Below, piece by piece: positions 28,418 through 37,337 of a DNA stretch of 64,000 bases; positions within the stretch are counted from its first letter, which is position 1; every line of letters begins with the position of its first letter. A program made the translations under genes and the position numbers. The notes below the pieces were generated by a model, which did not search any database, was not told where the DNA came from, and was given only the letters and a program-made list of their open reading frames with translations. The DNA comes from Arcanobacterium phocisimile (GTDB lineage: Bacteria > Actinomycetota > Actinomycetes > Actinomycetales > Actinomycetaceae), in the NCBI RefSeq assembly GCF_016904675.1, contig NZ_CP070228.1, positions 186,001-250,000 on the forward strand, read 5' to 3'.

Positions 28418-28840
28418 ATGTTGGCTTCGAGTAAGGCGAGTGTGCTCCAGCGTGAGCAGTTGGTTTCGTTGTTTGAGGCTGGTTTTGGTCCTCATGTTGC
28501 TAGCAAGCATGTAGGTGTTGGGGTGAGAACTGCAAAGAATCTATGGGAGAGGTGGTGTATTCATGGCAGACTTGTTCTCATGCACAAGCCGACTCCTTCA
28601 CAGTATTCCTTCGAGGTTAAACTCCAGGTAGTTGAGCGGTTCCTTTCCGGGCAAACAAAGATGTCCATTGCGAAGGAACTGGGTTTGTCCTCACCGAAAG
28701 TATTAGAAAGATGGGTTCGGATCTATCGGACTAAAGGAGTAGACGGACTACGTCCTCGACCAAAGGGTCGACCAAGAAAAGATCCACATCAACCCCGGCC
28801 AGTTAGTGAGCTTGATCAGCTCAAACGCCGTTTAGAGTAA
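28418..28840 (+). CDS. IS3-family orfA, shortened by an in-frame stop (copy 2)
   Basis: Encodes the same protein as orfA of copy 1: about 140 residues with two helix-turn-helix units and a zipper start. ATG 28418 follows AGGGGG at a proper distance; the frame is open back to a TTG at 28376. The TAA at 28838-28840 interrupts a frame that continues LEAENAYLKALRDL. Confidence 0.78.
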   Translation: MLASSKASVLQREQLVSLFEAGFGPHVASKHVGVGVRTAKNLWERWCIHGRLVLMHKPTPSQYSFEVKLQVVERFLSGQTKMSIAKELGLSSPKVLERWVRIYRTKGVDGLRPRPKGRPRKDPHQPRPVSELDQLKRRLE

Positions 28841-28914
28841 TTAGAAGCGGAAAATGCTTACCTAAAAGCATTAAGGGACTTGATGAGCAACGAATACTGA
28901 CCCGGACCCGCGTC

Positions 28915-29755
28915 GTGGCAGATCTCAAGTCCCGCTACCGCTTTAGTGACTTACTACGTATTGCCGGGCTTGCTCGCTCAACGTTCTTTTACCATCAGGC
29001 CCGTGTCGGGCGTGGCGATAAACATGCTGAGCTTGCGCTAGTGATCAAAAATATTTTCTATCAAGCTCATGGCCGGTATGGCCAGTGGCGTATCCGGTTA
29101 GCGTTGATGAAAGATGGTTGGCGGGTATCGAAAAAACTCGTTGCTAAGATCATGGCGCGTGAGAAGTTAGTGTGTATTACACGGCCTAAACGCCGGTATA
29201 ACTCCTACCGTGGAACCATTAATCGTCTTGCTCGAAACGTGCTTAACCGTGCCTTTAGTGTCGCACAGGTCAATCGTAAATGGGTCTCAGATATCACTTA
29301 AGTTTCGCGTGTGTGGTAAGAAAGTCTATTTCTCACCCATTATCGACCTCTTCGATGGGACCATCATCGCTGCCACGCATGCTTTCCATCCCACAACCAC
29401 GTTCACAGCCGCGTCGTTAGCTCAGGCCATTGCCAAGGAAAACCCGCAGCCAGGATTGATTGTTCATACTGATCAAGGATTTCATTACCAGCATGTATCG
29501 TGGCGTAACCAGCTTGACCATATCGGCGCGGTTCAATCAATGTCTCGCAAGGGTAACTGTTATGCCAACTCTTTAGCAGAGAATTTCTTCAGTCACCTCA
29601 AAGCCGAGTTTTACCACCCAAGCTCTTTTACCTCCGTTCAAGACTTCCTTGACCAACTCGACCAATACATCACCTGGTATAACAACAACCGTATCCAAGA
29701 ACGACTCAAGGGCCTGACCCCGATTGAATACCGGAATCAGGCCCTTGCAGCCTAA
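28915..29755 (+). pseudogene. IS3-family transposase orfB, frameshifted (copy 2)
   Basis: Two overlapping frames (28915-29301 and 29210-29755) together make the DDE transposase. The break at ACTTAAGTTT (about 29297-29306) is the same as in copy 1. The first frame starts at GTG 28915 and lies in the -1 frame relative to orfA, as usual for IS3 elements that make an OrfAB fusion by programmed frameshift. The second break inside orfB is not part of that scheme. Confidence 0.8.
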
Positions 29756-29849
29756 CAGACAGGATATGATTTAAACTGTCCAACATCTGGGGAGCAGATC
29801 ATAACATGTAGCCCCATTTATGTGCATCTGTCACTTTTCGATAGTGGTT

Positions 29850-32122
29850 TTACCCTTGACGACGACGTCGGGAAACTCCCGCAGCAAGCGCACCTAGACC
29901 GATAAGTGCTCCTGCGCCGAGCAATGCTTCACCTGGTGCAACGCCCGTTTGGGCAAGCTGGCTAGAAGCGTTGTGCTGGACGTTAGCTGGAGCCATTTGT
30001 TGCATCGGCTGTGCTGGTGTTGGTTGCCCTGGTGTTGGTGCTGGTGCCATTGGTGCAGGGTGCTTTGGCATAGGTTGCTTTGGTGTGCACTGTTCTTTCT
30101 CAGTTTTCACGGACTCTGAGTGAAGAATACGTTTGGCGTCAAGCTCCTTGGTGACCTTGTCAAGCTCGGCGGATGAATCTGCGATTCGGTCACGCATTTC
30201 CTTTACGTCAGCGATCTGCTTAGTGAGAGACTCCTGTGCCTCAACAGCAGAATCATGGTCCTTACGGGCTTGATCTAGCTTGTGTTGAGCGGCTTCAAGA
30301 TCTGCTTTAGCTTGAGCTAGTTCGTTGCGGAGCTTTTCCGTACGACGGGTTTCCGCAGCGACCTTCTCTGCTTGTGCTTTTTCAGCTGCTAGAGCTTCGC
30401 CATAAGCCGCTTCAAGTTCCTTAAGACGTTTCTCAGCATCTTGCAGTTTCATCTTGAGGTCAGCCAGTTGCTGTTTTGCTTCGTCCAACTTTTGCGTAAG
30501 AACTGCAATGTTGTTCGTAATTGGCGTTTCTTCCAAAGCTTTCAACTCTTGCTCGAGCTTTGCTTTTTCCTTCGACAGTTCGGCGATCTTCACCTGCTGT
30601 TCAGCGAGAGCTTTATCCGCTGAAGCGATGTCGCGGATAGCCTTTTCAGGATGTGCTCGGCAGAGCGAACATTATCAGAAGAAATAAGTATTTCTTTTTG
30701 AAGCTTGGTTATCTCCTTTTCAGCACTCTTAATCTGGTATTCTAGCGTCTCGATATTCTCCGAGAGCTTTTCAACAGTTGATTGCTTATTTCGAACTACA
30801 GACCGGAGGTTGTTCAATTCGTCCCGTAGTTTTTCGACTTCTTCAAGCTGTGCTGAAAGGTTCGCTTTTTGACGGTTAAGATCGTCATGTTGTGTAGATA
30901 GGTCAGTGATAGATCCCTCAGTGCTACTAAGCTCTTGCTTTAGCTGCCCGATTGTTGCCTCAGTAGATTTAATATTGCGTTCAATATCATCGAATTTGTG
31001 CCGTAGGCTTGGTATGGAATCAATACGATCCTTTTCAACTGAACTAAGAGCCTTTGTTAATTCTTCATCGGTTTTAATCTTGAGGGAATTAAGTTGTTTC
31101 AACTGTTCCTCTGTAGAACTGAGGCGAGTGTTCAGTTCAAATTTTTTAGTATGCAGATCGTTTAACTTAGTGTTTAAATCGCGTATCTGTTGATCTAGCT
31201 TCGCCCATTTTTCTTCTGCAGCATGGTAGCCTGCATGTTTGTTTTGCAGTTCTGAAAGTTGTTTATTGCTTTCAACTATCTCTTTTTCCAGCTTATCCTT
31301 GGTGTCAATGTGCTGTTGTTTTAGGCCCATGTAAGCGTTTAGCTCGTCCTTGAGCTGTTTGAAGTAAGAAACTTTTTGCGTCGCATATTTATGTGCGTAG
31401 CTGAGGCCGTCTTCTGCCTTCTTTTTATCGGCTTTTGCTTGGTTAAGTCGGTCGGTTAGATTCGGAAGTTCGTTGCTTGATTTTTCTAGTTCTTGAGCGG
31501 TCTTTGCAAGATCAGCTTCTTTTTGGGCTATCTGCTTGTTGTGTTCTTCGAGCGCCTTGTTGTAGGCGTCTTTCTCGTCCTGTAGGGCTTTTTCTGCACC
31601 AACTACCTCTGACTGTGAACGCTTGACTGCTTCTTGATTCTTGGTGACCTCTGCGCGAGTCTTATCGCGTTGGGCAGTAATGGCTTTAAGTTCCTTTTGA
31701 GCAATCGCGAGCGCTGTCTTAGCTTCTTCTAACGCCTGGTTTTGCTTCTTAAGGTCCTTGTCAAGCTGGCCAATCATTGTCTCGAGTTGCTTAATCTTCG
31801 CAGTCGCACGATCGATCGCGTTTTGTGCCTGAGCGATTTTACCTTTATTGGTCTCGGCGGCTTTTTCTAGTTCAGCTAGCTTATGCTCGGCCTGAGTGCG
31901 TGCTTCTTTTTCCGCGTCAAGTTTCTTCATGAGTTCGCTGTGGCGCGCTTTGAGTGTCTCGAGAGTCTTTTGGTGTGAAGCGACATCGGCTCGAGCTTGG
32001 GTGCATTGAGCTGATAATTCAGGTGGAGATGCGGCAAAGGCTGCGCCGTAAGGGTGGACAAGTGCGGTTCCGGCAATCATGAGGCTCAGAACGGAATGTG
32101 TTGCGTATTTTTTAAAAGTCAT
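29850..32122 (-). pseudogene. Secreted coiled-coil surface protein, frameshifted (paralogue B)
   Basis: The convergent paralogue of the protein at 26387-28306. The first ~86 residues after MTFKKYATH are identical to paralogue A, and almost identical in DNA. The coiled-coil middle is different. The end (QHNASSQLAQTG, helix, SRRRRQG) is again very similar. The frame breaks near 30645-30660: the upstream frame reads RSAEHILKRLSATSL and stops at about 30590, while the correct continuation EKAIRDIASADKALAEQQ is in another frame. A single missing base in CTGAAAAG accounts for it. As read, the product would lose its wall anchor. A phase-variable switch is possible, but the A-run is only 4 bases. Confidence 0.85.
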
Positions 32123-32286
32123 AGATTGAATAGTATGGAATTTCGTTGACATTTCAAGGTGGATTGTTACATTTTTGAATAGTGTTTTCTAGATCATATA
32201 AATTTATGCTTTAGCCTGTATTTGTCTGGAAAATTCCTGGGAAGATTGCGAGAAAAGCAGGGAATTCCCCACTGTCTGACGCTCTG

Positions 32287-32319
32287 AAAATGGCGTGGCT
32301 GAGCGGATCAGCCACGCCA
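32287..32319 (-). terminator. Intrinsic terminator of ino1
   Basis: A perfect 12-bp stem (TGGCGTGGCTGA at 32291-32302 with its complement at 32308-32319) and a 5-nt loop. On the minus strand it is followed by TTTTC. It lies 20 bp after the ino1 stop. Confidence 0.88.
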
Positions 32320-32339
32320 CGTCGTCGAGTATCGAGAGC

Positions 32340-33419
32340 TTACCGTTCGCGATTTCCAGCAATAAACTCTTCGAGGTGCTCGCGAGCGACCGAGTCACGC
32401 AACTGCTCCTTCGGTGACTTCATCAGGTAGGACGAAGCAGAGAGCAGGTTGCCGGAGATGCCACGATCGAGCGCGATCTTGCAGGCGCGCAGTGCGTCGA
32501 TGACGATACCTGCAGAGTTTGGTGAATCCCAAACTTCGAGCTTGTATTCGATTTGGATCGGAACTTCACCGAAGGTGGTTCCTTCTACGCGAACGAATGC
32601 GAACTTGCGATCTTCGAGCCACGGCACGTAGTCAGATGGGCCAACGTGGATGTTGTGATCGTCAACCGGGCCGGTCATATTCGAGGTGACGGCGTTGGTC
32701 TTGGAGATCTTCTTCGATTCGAGACGGTTGCGCTGCAGCATGTTCTTGAAGTCCATGTTGCCGCCCACGTTGAGCTGGTAGGTGCGGTCGATACGAACGC
32801 CACGCGATTCCATCAATGCGACGAGGTCGCGGTGGGAGATAGTTGCGCCGAACTGGGACTTGATGTCGTCACCGATGATTGGCAATCCGGCGTCTTCGAA
32901 CTTCTTGGTCCACTCTTCGGTGGAAGCAATGAACACCGGCAGGCAGTTAACGAATCCGCAGCCGGCATCGATAGCGCACTGGGCGTAGAAGCGGTCTGCT
33001 TCTTCGGAGCCAACTGGCAGGTAGGAAATAAGAACGTCAACCTTGGCGGCCTTGAGTTCGGCGACCACATCTACTTCTGGTGCGTCGGATTCGGTGATGG
33101 TGTCGCGGTAGTAGTCGCCGAGACCGTCGAGGGTGTGGCCGCGAAGAACCTTCACGCCGGTTTCTGGAACGTCAGCGAACTTCATCGTGTTGTTCTGCGA
33201 GGAGAAGATGGCTTCGGAGATATCCTTGCCAACTTTTTCGCTATCAACATCGAAAGCTGCCACGAATTCGACGTCGCCCACGTGGTATCCGCCGAAATTC
33301 ACGTGCATTAATCCTGGGATTGGGGTGTTAGGGTCTGCATCTTTGTAAAACTCAACTCCTTGAACGAGTGAGCTAGCACAGTTGCCGACTCCAACGATAC
33401 CTACGCGGATCTTGGACAT
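32340..33419 (-). CDS. ino1: Inositol-3-phosphate synthase
   Basis: A 359-residue NAD-dependent enzyme that turns glucose 6-phosphate into myo-inositol 3-phosphate. This is the first step to phosphatidylinositol and mycothiol in actinobacteria. The dinucleotide-binding loop [15 protein letters not shown] is at residues 6-20. The catalytic-domain block [20 protein letters not shown] is present, with many lysines as in the family. An AAAGGAG ribosome binding site precedes ATG 33419. Single-gene unit with its own terminator; a dyad sits in its promoter region. Confidence 0.95.
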   Translation of the reverse strand: MSKIRVGIVGVGNCASSLVQGVEFYKDADPNTPIPGLMHVNFGGYHVGDVEFVAAFDVDSEKVGKDISEAIFSSQNNTMKFADVPETGVKVLRGHTLDGLGDYYRDTITESDAPEVDVVAELKAAKVDVLISYLPVGSEEADRFYAQCAIDAGCGFVNCLPVFIASTEEWTKKFEDAGLPIIGDDIKSQFGATISHRDLVALMESRGVRIDRTYQLNVGGNMDFKNMLQRNRLESKKISKTNAVTSNMTGPVDDHNIHVGPSDYVPWLEDRKFAFVRVEGTTFGEVPIQIEYKLEVWDSPNSAGIVIDALRACKIALDRGISGNLLSASSYLMKSPKEQLRDSVAREHLEEFIAGNRER

Positions 33420-33476
33420 ATTTTCTCCTTTGGTCGGTCTGCTTGCTGGCGGGCAGTGAGTTAGTTGTCAGGACAT

Positions 33477-33492
33477 AATTGTCACGACAATT
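33477..33492. promoter_or_regulatory. Perfect dyad upstream of ino1
   Basis: AATTGTC-AC-GACAATT, a perfect 7-bp inverted repeat with a 2-bp spacer, about 60 bp before the ino1 start. A related TTGTC-AGGACA element lies next to it at 33464-33474. It is a good candidate operator, possibly for an inositol-responsive repressor; the regulator is unknown. Confidence 0.55.
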
Positions 33493-33648
33493 AACAGTCT
33501 CGCTTGTTACTGGGCAAGATGCAAGTGCGACACGACACGTCCGGTTTTGTTGGCTAGGGGCCTGAGTGCGGGTTGTTCCTAAAACTCGTCTCTGGGAGTA
33601 GATAGGTGCATATAGTGGCTATCTCCGCTGTACGACGAGCTTTTGTGA

Positions 33649-33742
33649 CAGCGGGGCGCGCTGAGCTAGCTGCCGGGCGGTGCGAGGCGGACAGGCGCCG
33701 CCCCGCTGCCCCGGCAAGGCTGCGCGCCCCGGCACCGCCCGG
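33649..33742 (+). other. GC-rich leader with crossing inverted repeats
   Basis: This part of the 356-bp gap between ino1 and the serine hydrolase is much richer in G+C than its surroundings. Arm A CAGCGGGGCG (33649-33658) pairs with 33699-33708. Arm B CCGGGCGGTGC (33673-33683) pairs with 33732-33742. The order A-B-A'-B' is that of a pseudoknot, so a structured RNA leader is possible. No known riboswitch pattern is recognised, and no plausible protein is coded. Confidence 0.45.
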
Positions 33743-33775
33743 GCACCTCCTGCCCGAATATGCCAAACTGGAAGC

Positions 33776-34591
33776 ATGTATGAAGATTTTTTACCGGCTG
33801 ACACCTTGGCATTCGATCACTCTTACATGACGCTCACCGCCGGCCCACGCGGCGTGGAGATAGCAGGAATCGCCGGCGATCCCGACGTGGTCTATCCGCT
33901 GGCATCGGTCACGAAGCCAATCGCGGCATGGTCTGTGCTGGTAGCGGTAGAACGTGGGCTGGTTTCTTTGGACGAACAAGCCGGACCAGAAGGGTCAACT
34001 ATTCGCCATTTGTTGGCGCACGCTTCGGGTTTGCCGTCGGCGGCAGGAGATCCTATTGCAGCACCTGGCACCCGCCGGATCTATTCAAACTATGGTTTTG
34101 ACGTGCTGGGCGAGGCGGTTGCGGCGCGGGTTGGCATGTCGATCCAGGACTGGGTGCGGCAGACGGTACTTGAACCCGTGCGCATGCTGGACGCCAGCGT
34201 GGATGGCTCGATCGCGTTTTCTGGTCGGGCGTCGCTCGATTCGGTGGCGCGGTTTGCGGGAGAGTTGCTGGACCCCCAGTTGATTTCGCCCGACCTGGCC
34301 CAGCAGGCATTTAGTCCGCAGTTTGCCGGGATTCCCGGTATTTTGCCAGGTTATGGCCGCCAGCCGGATAATCTGTGGGGTTTGGGTTTGGAGATCCGTG
34401 GCAACAAGTCACCGCACTGGACGGGATCTGATTTTCCGACGACGACGTTCGGTCACTTCGGCCAGTCCGGCTCGTTTGTGTGGGTCGATCCGGTGGCCAA
34501 CCAAGCGGGCGTCTTTTTAGGAAACCGGATGTTTGGCCACGAGCACGCCGAGGTTTGGCCAGAGCTAACTAATCAGATGCGGGCTAGCTAG
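33776..34591 (+). CDS. Serine hydrolase, beta-lactamase/PBP4-like
   Basis: A protein of about 271 residues in the class C beta-lactamase family (PF00144). The three active-site motifs are visible: SVTK near residues 43-46, YSN near 102 and HFGQSG near 226. It has no signal peptide, so it is probably a cytoplasmic esterase or peptidase rather than a true beta-lactamase. The frame is open upstream to 33680, but that part is low-complexity Pro/Arg/Ala sequence from the GC-rich leader. ATG 33776 gives the natural start. The end overlaps the convergent xth gene by 8 bp. Confidence 0.82.
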   Translation: MYEDFLPADTLAFDHSYMTLTAGPRGVEIAGIAGDPDVVYPLASVTKPIAAWSVLVAVERGLVSLDEQAGPEGSTIRHLLAHASGLPSAAGDPIAAPGTRRIYSNYGFDVLGEAVAARVGMSIQDWVRQTVLEPVRMLDASVDGSIAFSGRASLDSVARFAGELLDPQLISPDLAQQAFSPQFAGIPGILPGYGRQPDNLWGLGLEIRGNKSPHWTGSDFPTTTFGHFGQSGSFVWVDPVANQAGVFLGNRMFGHEHAEVWPELTNQMRAS

Positions 34592-35390
34592 CAAATTCGA
34601 CGATCACTGGCACGTGGTCTGAAGCGCCCTTGCCTTTGCGTTCGTCGCGGTCGATTGCGCCGGCGATCGTGCGTTGGGCCAGTCCTTCGGATGCCCACAC
34701 GTAGTCGATGCGTAGTCCTTCATTCTTGGGGAAACGTAGCTTTTGGTAGTCCCAGAACGTGTAGTTCGTGGCGAAATCTCGCGAAACTTCACGCATGCCA
34801 GCGACACTAAACGCATGGAACGCTGCGCGTTCGGCGTCGGTCAAATAAATACCGTCCTCCATCGCGGACGGATCCCACACGTCGTCGTCGGTAGGAATAA
34901 CGTTCCAGTCCCCAACTAAGGTGAGGTCAATTCCGAGGCGGGTTTGGGTGGTGGCGAATTCTTGGAGGGCGCGCAAGAATTCGAGTTTGTAGAAGTAGTG
35001 CGGATCGCCAACGGCTCGGCCGTTGGGAACATAAAGTGACCACAGGTCGATTCCGCCCACGCGCGCCCCGATGGCGCGAGCTTCACGCGGACCGTTGATG
35101 AAGGCGGCGCCGTCGTCGGGAATGCCTTTGGTGAAACCGGGCTGGCCGGGGAATTCGTAACGAACATCGGAAAGACCAACGCGGGAAATAATGGCGACGC
35201 CGTTCCACTGGTTAAGCCCGTGGGCGGCGATCTCGTAACCGGCTGCCTCAATCTCGGCTGCTGGGAATTGCTCGGGTTTGCATTTGATTTCCTGCAACGC
35301 CAACACGTCTAAATCGTGACGTTCTAGGACGTTTAGGATGCGGTCGGCACGGGCACGGGCAGAGTTAATATTCCACGTTGCGATCTTCAT
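34584..35390 (-). CDS. xth: Exodeoxyribonuclease III
   Basis: A 268-residue AP endonuclease/3'-exonuclease of base-excision repair. The family motifs are present in order: ATWNINSARAR at the N terminus, LQEIK (metal ligand Glu), LYVPNGR, GDWNVIP, RIDYVWAS and GASDHVPV with the catalytic His. It is cytoplasmic and acts on apurinic sites in DNA. Convergent with the serine hydrolase (8-bp overlap) and divergent from the SDR gene by 36 bp. Confidence 0.94.
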   Translation of the reverse strand: MKIATWNINSARARADRILNVLERHDLDVLALQEIKCKPEQFPAAEIEAAGYEIAAHGLNQWNGVAIISRVGLSDVRYEFPGQPGFTKGIPDDGAAFINGPREARAIGARVGGIDLWSLYVPNGRAVGDPHYFYKLEFLRALQEFATTQTRLGIDLTLVGDWNVIPTDDDVWDPSAMEDGIYLTDAERAAFHAFSVAGMREVSRDFATNYTFWDYQKLRFPKNEGLRIDYVWASEGLAQRTIAGAIDRDERKGKGASDHVPVIVEFAS

Positions 35391-35426
35391 GAGACCAGTT
35401 TACGGGTTGCGCGGTAGTCTTGTCGT

Positions 35427-36194
35427 ATGGGACGAGCGTTGATTACCGGAGCAAGTGCAGGGCTAGGGCTCGCTTTTGCTCGCCAGCTAGCGAACGATGG
35501 GCACGACGTCGTGCTGGTTGCGCGCAACCAGGAACGATTGGACGACGTCGGTGGCCAGATTCGACAAACCTACGGCGTTGAGGTTGAAGTTATTGCCGCC
35601 GATCTTGGTGATGTGGCGGATACCCAGCGGGTGGCGCAGCGGCTGGGCGCAAGTGATGCACCGATAAGTTTGCTGGTCAATAATGCCGGTTTCGGGCTGG
35701 GGCAAGATTTTGTGGGTGGTGCGATGGAGCGCGAACTTGATGGCTTGAATGTGATGGTTCGAGCAGTGATGATGCTCAGCCACGCGGCTGCCGAGGCGAT
35801 GGTGGTGCGCGGGCGAGGCACGATTATTAATGTGGCCTCGATGACCTCGCTGACCGTGCAAGGCACATATTCGGCGCACAAGGCATGGGTGCGGACGTTC
35901 AGTGAGGGGCTGGCGGTAGAACTGGCTGGTACCGGGGTAGGGGTGACGGTGGTTAATCCGGGCCTGATTCGCACCGAGTTCCATGAGCGTTCCCACGTAG
36001 ATTCGTCGCAGTGGCCGGAAGTCGTTTTTGCTAGTCCTGAGCAGGTGGTGCGGGCCGCGTTGGCGGCTGCGCGGGCTGGCCAGGTGGAGGTCACGCCGAC
36101 TGTGCTCTACAAACTGGCGAGCGTGGTGGTACGCCATGCCCCGCGCAGACTCGTGCGCAAGTTCGCCGGTCCGGGGCTTTCTGGGCGGGGTTGA
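35427..36194 (+). CDS. Short-chain dehydrogenase/reductase
   Basis: A 255-residue classical SDR. The nucleotide loop TGASAGLG is at residues 7-14, NNAG near 87, a Ser in VASMTSLT near 140, and the active-site YSAHK near 152-156. An Arg after the second strand (ARNQERL) favours NADP(H). The substrate is unknown; related actinobacterial proteins are annotated as ketoacyl or sugar reductases. It is the last gene with ordinary codon use before the AT-rich island begins. Confidence 0.88.
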   Translation: MGRALITGASAGLGLAFARQLANDGHDVVLVARNQERLDDVGGQIRQTYGVEVEVIAADLGDVADTQRVAQRLGASDAPISLLVNNAGFGLGQDFVGGAMERELDGLNVMVRAVMMLSHAAAEAMVVRGRGTIINVASMTSLTVQGTYSAHKAWVRTFSEGLAVELAGTGVGVTVVNPGLIRTEFHERSHVDSSQWPEVVFASPEQVVRAALAAARAGQVEVTPTVLYKLASVVVRHAPRRLVRKFAGPGLSGRG

Positions 36195-36369
36195 CGCCAC
36201 AATATTGGCTTGTTATTGGCTTATGAAATGCAGAAAGTCGGGGTGTTCAGCAAAGTGTGTGGGAAGTGAATATTATGCTTCAAATAGCGTATGGATGCTG
36301 ATCAATATCATGTGTACATACGCTCTCTCAAAGACTGTCGTTCGTTTAAGATGAAAGGAAAGATAGGCT

Positions 36370-37221
36370 TTGACAAACCGGGAGCTAGCGTCGTTAACAA
36401 TTCTTGCACTATTAATGCTTTTAGTTATTGTCGAAGCAATTAGAAAACCCAGCTTCCGGAAGGGCATTTGGAATCTATTTAAAGCCTTTTCGTGGAAATT
36501 GCAGGTAGCGTTGTTGTGCTACTTTCTATGTGCGGTGCTATCGATGTGGATTGCTTGGCAAATTGGTCTGTGGAAAGTTGAATTCATCAAAGAGTCTCTG
36601 CTGATGATTCTAGTTGGTGGAATTCCACTGCTCTATTTCAAACCGGTAGAGATGATCAGTGGTTTCGAATTGCTTAAAGCTATTTCGCAGAATGCTGTCG
36701 GTTTCACAGTAATTGTTTCTGCCTATTTCAACCTGGTTTCATTCCCGTATGTAGTTGAAGTTTTTATGCAGGTCGTTGTGTTTCTGTTGGGTGCTTCAAG
36801 TGCAGTCATCGAGCGAAAGAAATTAGGTTCCTTCACAAATCATTTCTTGCAAGGCGCTCTGATTCTTTATGGCTTTATATTTATTTTGTTGGTTTCTTTT
36901 AAGGTGTACAGTCATGCAGATTCAATTTATTGGTCGAAAGAAATAAATATTTTTATCCTTTCCGGTTTCTTTCTCTTTTCAATGTTCCCATTCGCATATT
37001 TACTTGCGTTATATTCTGCGTTGGAACTCATCATTTCTCGGTTGAAAATGCGCAACGAATCTCTACGCGTGGGAGTTAAGGTGGCGGCAATTGTGGGTAC
37101 AAGAGGAAGTTTGAAACTTGCTAAGTTATTTTGCTATCCCTGGCTAAATAAAATGGCTGAAGCTGAGAATTATAGAAACGCGTCGATCGTTATGCGTAGT
37201 TACCGAAAAGCTTTGCAGTAA
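36370..37221 (+). CDS. Multi-pass membrane protein of unknown function
   Basis: A 283-residue protein with about seven hydrophobic segments, starting ASLTILALLMLLVIVEAI and ending with a charged soluble tail (MAEAENYRNASIVMRSYRKAL). I do not recognise the family. It starts at TTG 36370, with AAAGGAAAGA upstream. It is AT-rich with many A/T-ending codons, unlike the SDR gene before it. It marks the left end of the restriction-modification island and may have arrived with it. The stretches 36195-36369 and 37222-37337 show no gene. Confidence 0.6.
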   Translation: MTNRELASLTILALLMLLVIVEAIRKPSFRKGIWNLFKAFSWKLQVALLCYFLCAVLSMWIAWQIGLWKVEFIKESLLMILVGGIPLLYFKPVEMISGFELLKAISQNAVGFTVIVSAYFNLVSFPYVVEVFMQVVVFLLGASSAVIERKKLGSFTNHFLQGALILYGFIFILLVSFKVYSHADSIYWSKEINIFILSGFFLFSMFPFAYLLALYSALELIISRLKMRNESLRVGVKVAAIVGTRGSLKLAKLFCYPWLNKMAEAENYRNASIVMRSYRKALQ

Positions 37222-37337
37222 ACAGGGAATGATGAAGGTAGAGCAGATTTAGGTGGTGTTGCTAGGAAGGTGTTTGGGAACATCCATCTGCTAACGTGGT
37301 CTTATAGTGCATAACTAGATGATTTTTGTGGTGAAGT

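Larger units (their letters stand above)
28358..29801 (+). mobile_element. IS3-family (IS150-like) insertion sequence, copy 2
   Basis: A 1444-bp element in plus orientation, with the same ends and the same coded proteins as copy 1. It sits in the centre of an inverted repeat between the convergent paralogues A and B. Both broken reading frames are damaged exactly as in copy 1. No clean target duplication is seen (TAG to the left, TAA to the right). Confidence 0.9.

Noticed and set aside
24744-29801. Composite transposon carrying a cargo or resistance gene
   Set aside because: The enclosed gene is a paralogue of its chromosomal neighbour with matching flanks, so it is local and not foreign cargo. 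No outer target duplication is seen either.
32553-33311. Long + strand open frame (252 codons) opposite ino1
   Set aside because: It is the shadow of ino1 in another frame: no ribosome binding site, no family resemblance, and codon use follows from the real gene.
33680-33775. N-terminal extension of the serine hydrolase
   Set aside because: It would add a Pro/Arg/Ala-rich segment coded by the GC-rich structured leader; ATG 33776 gives the normal family start.
35487-36200. Minus-strand open frame (237 codons) opposite the SDR gene
   Set aside because: Mirror of the SDR coding frame; rich in His, Arg and Pro with no recognisable domain.
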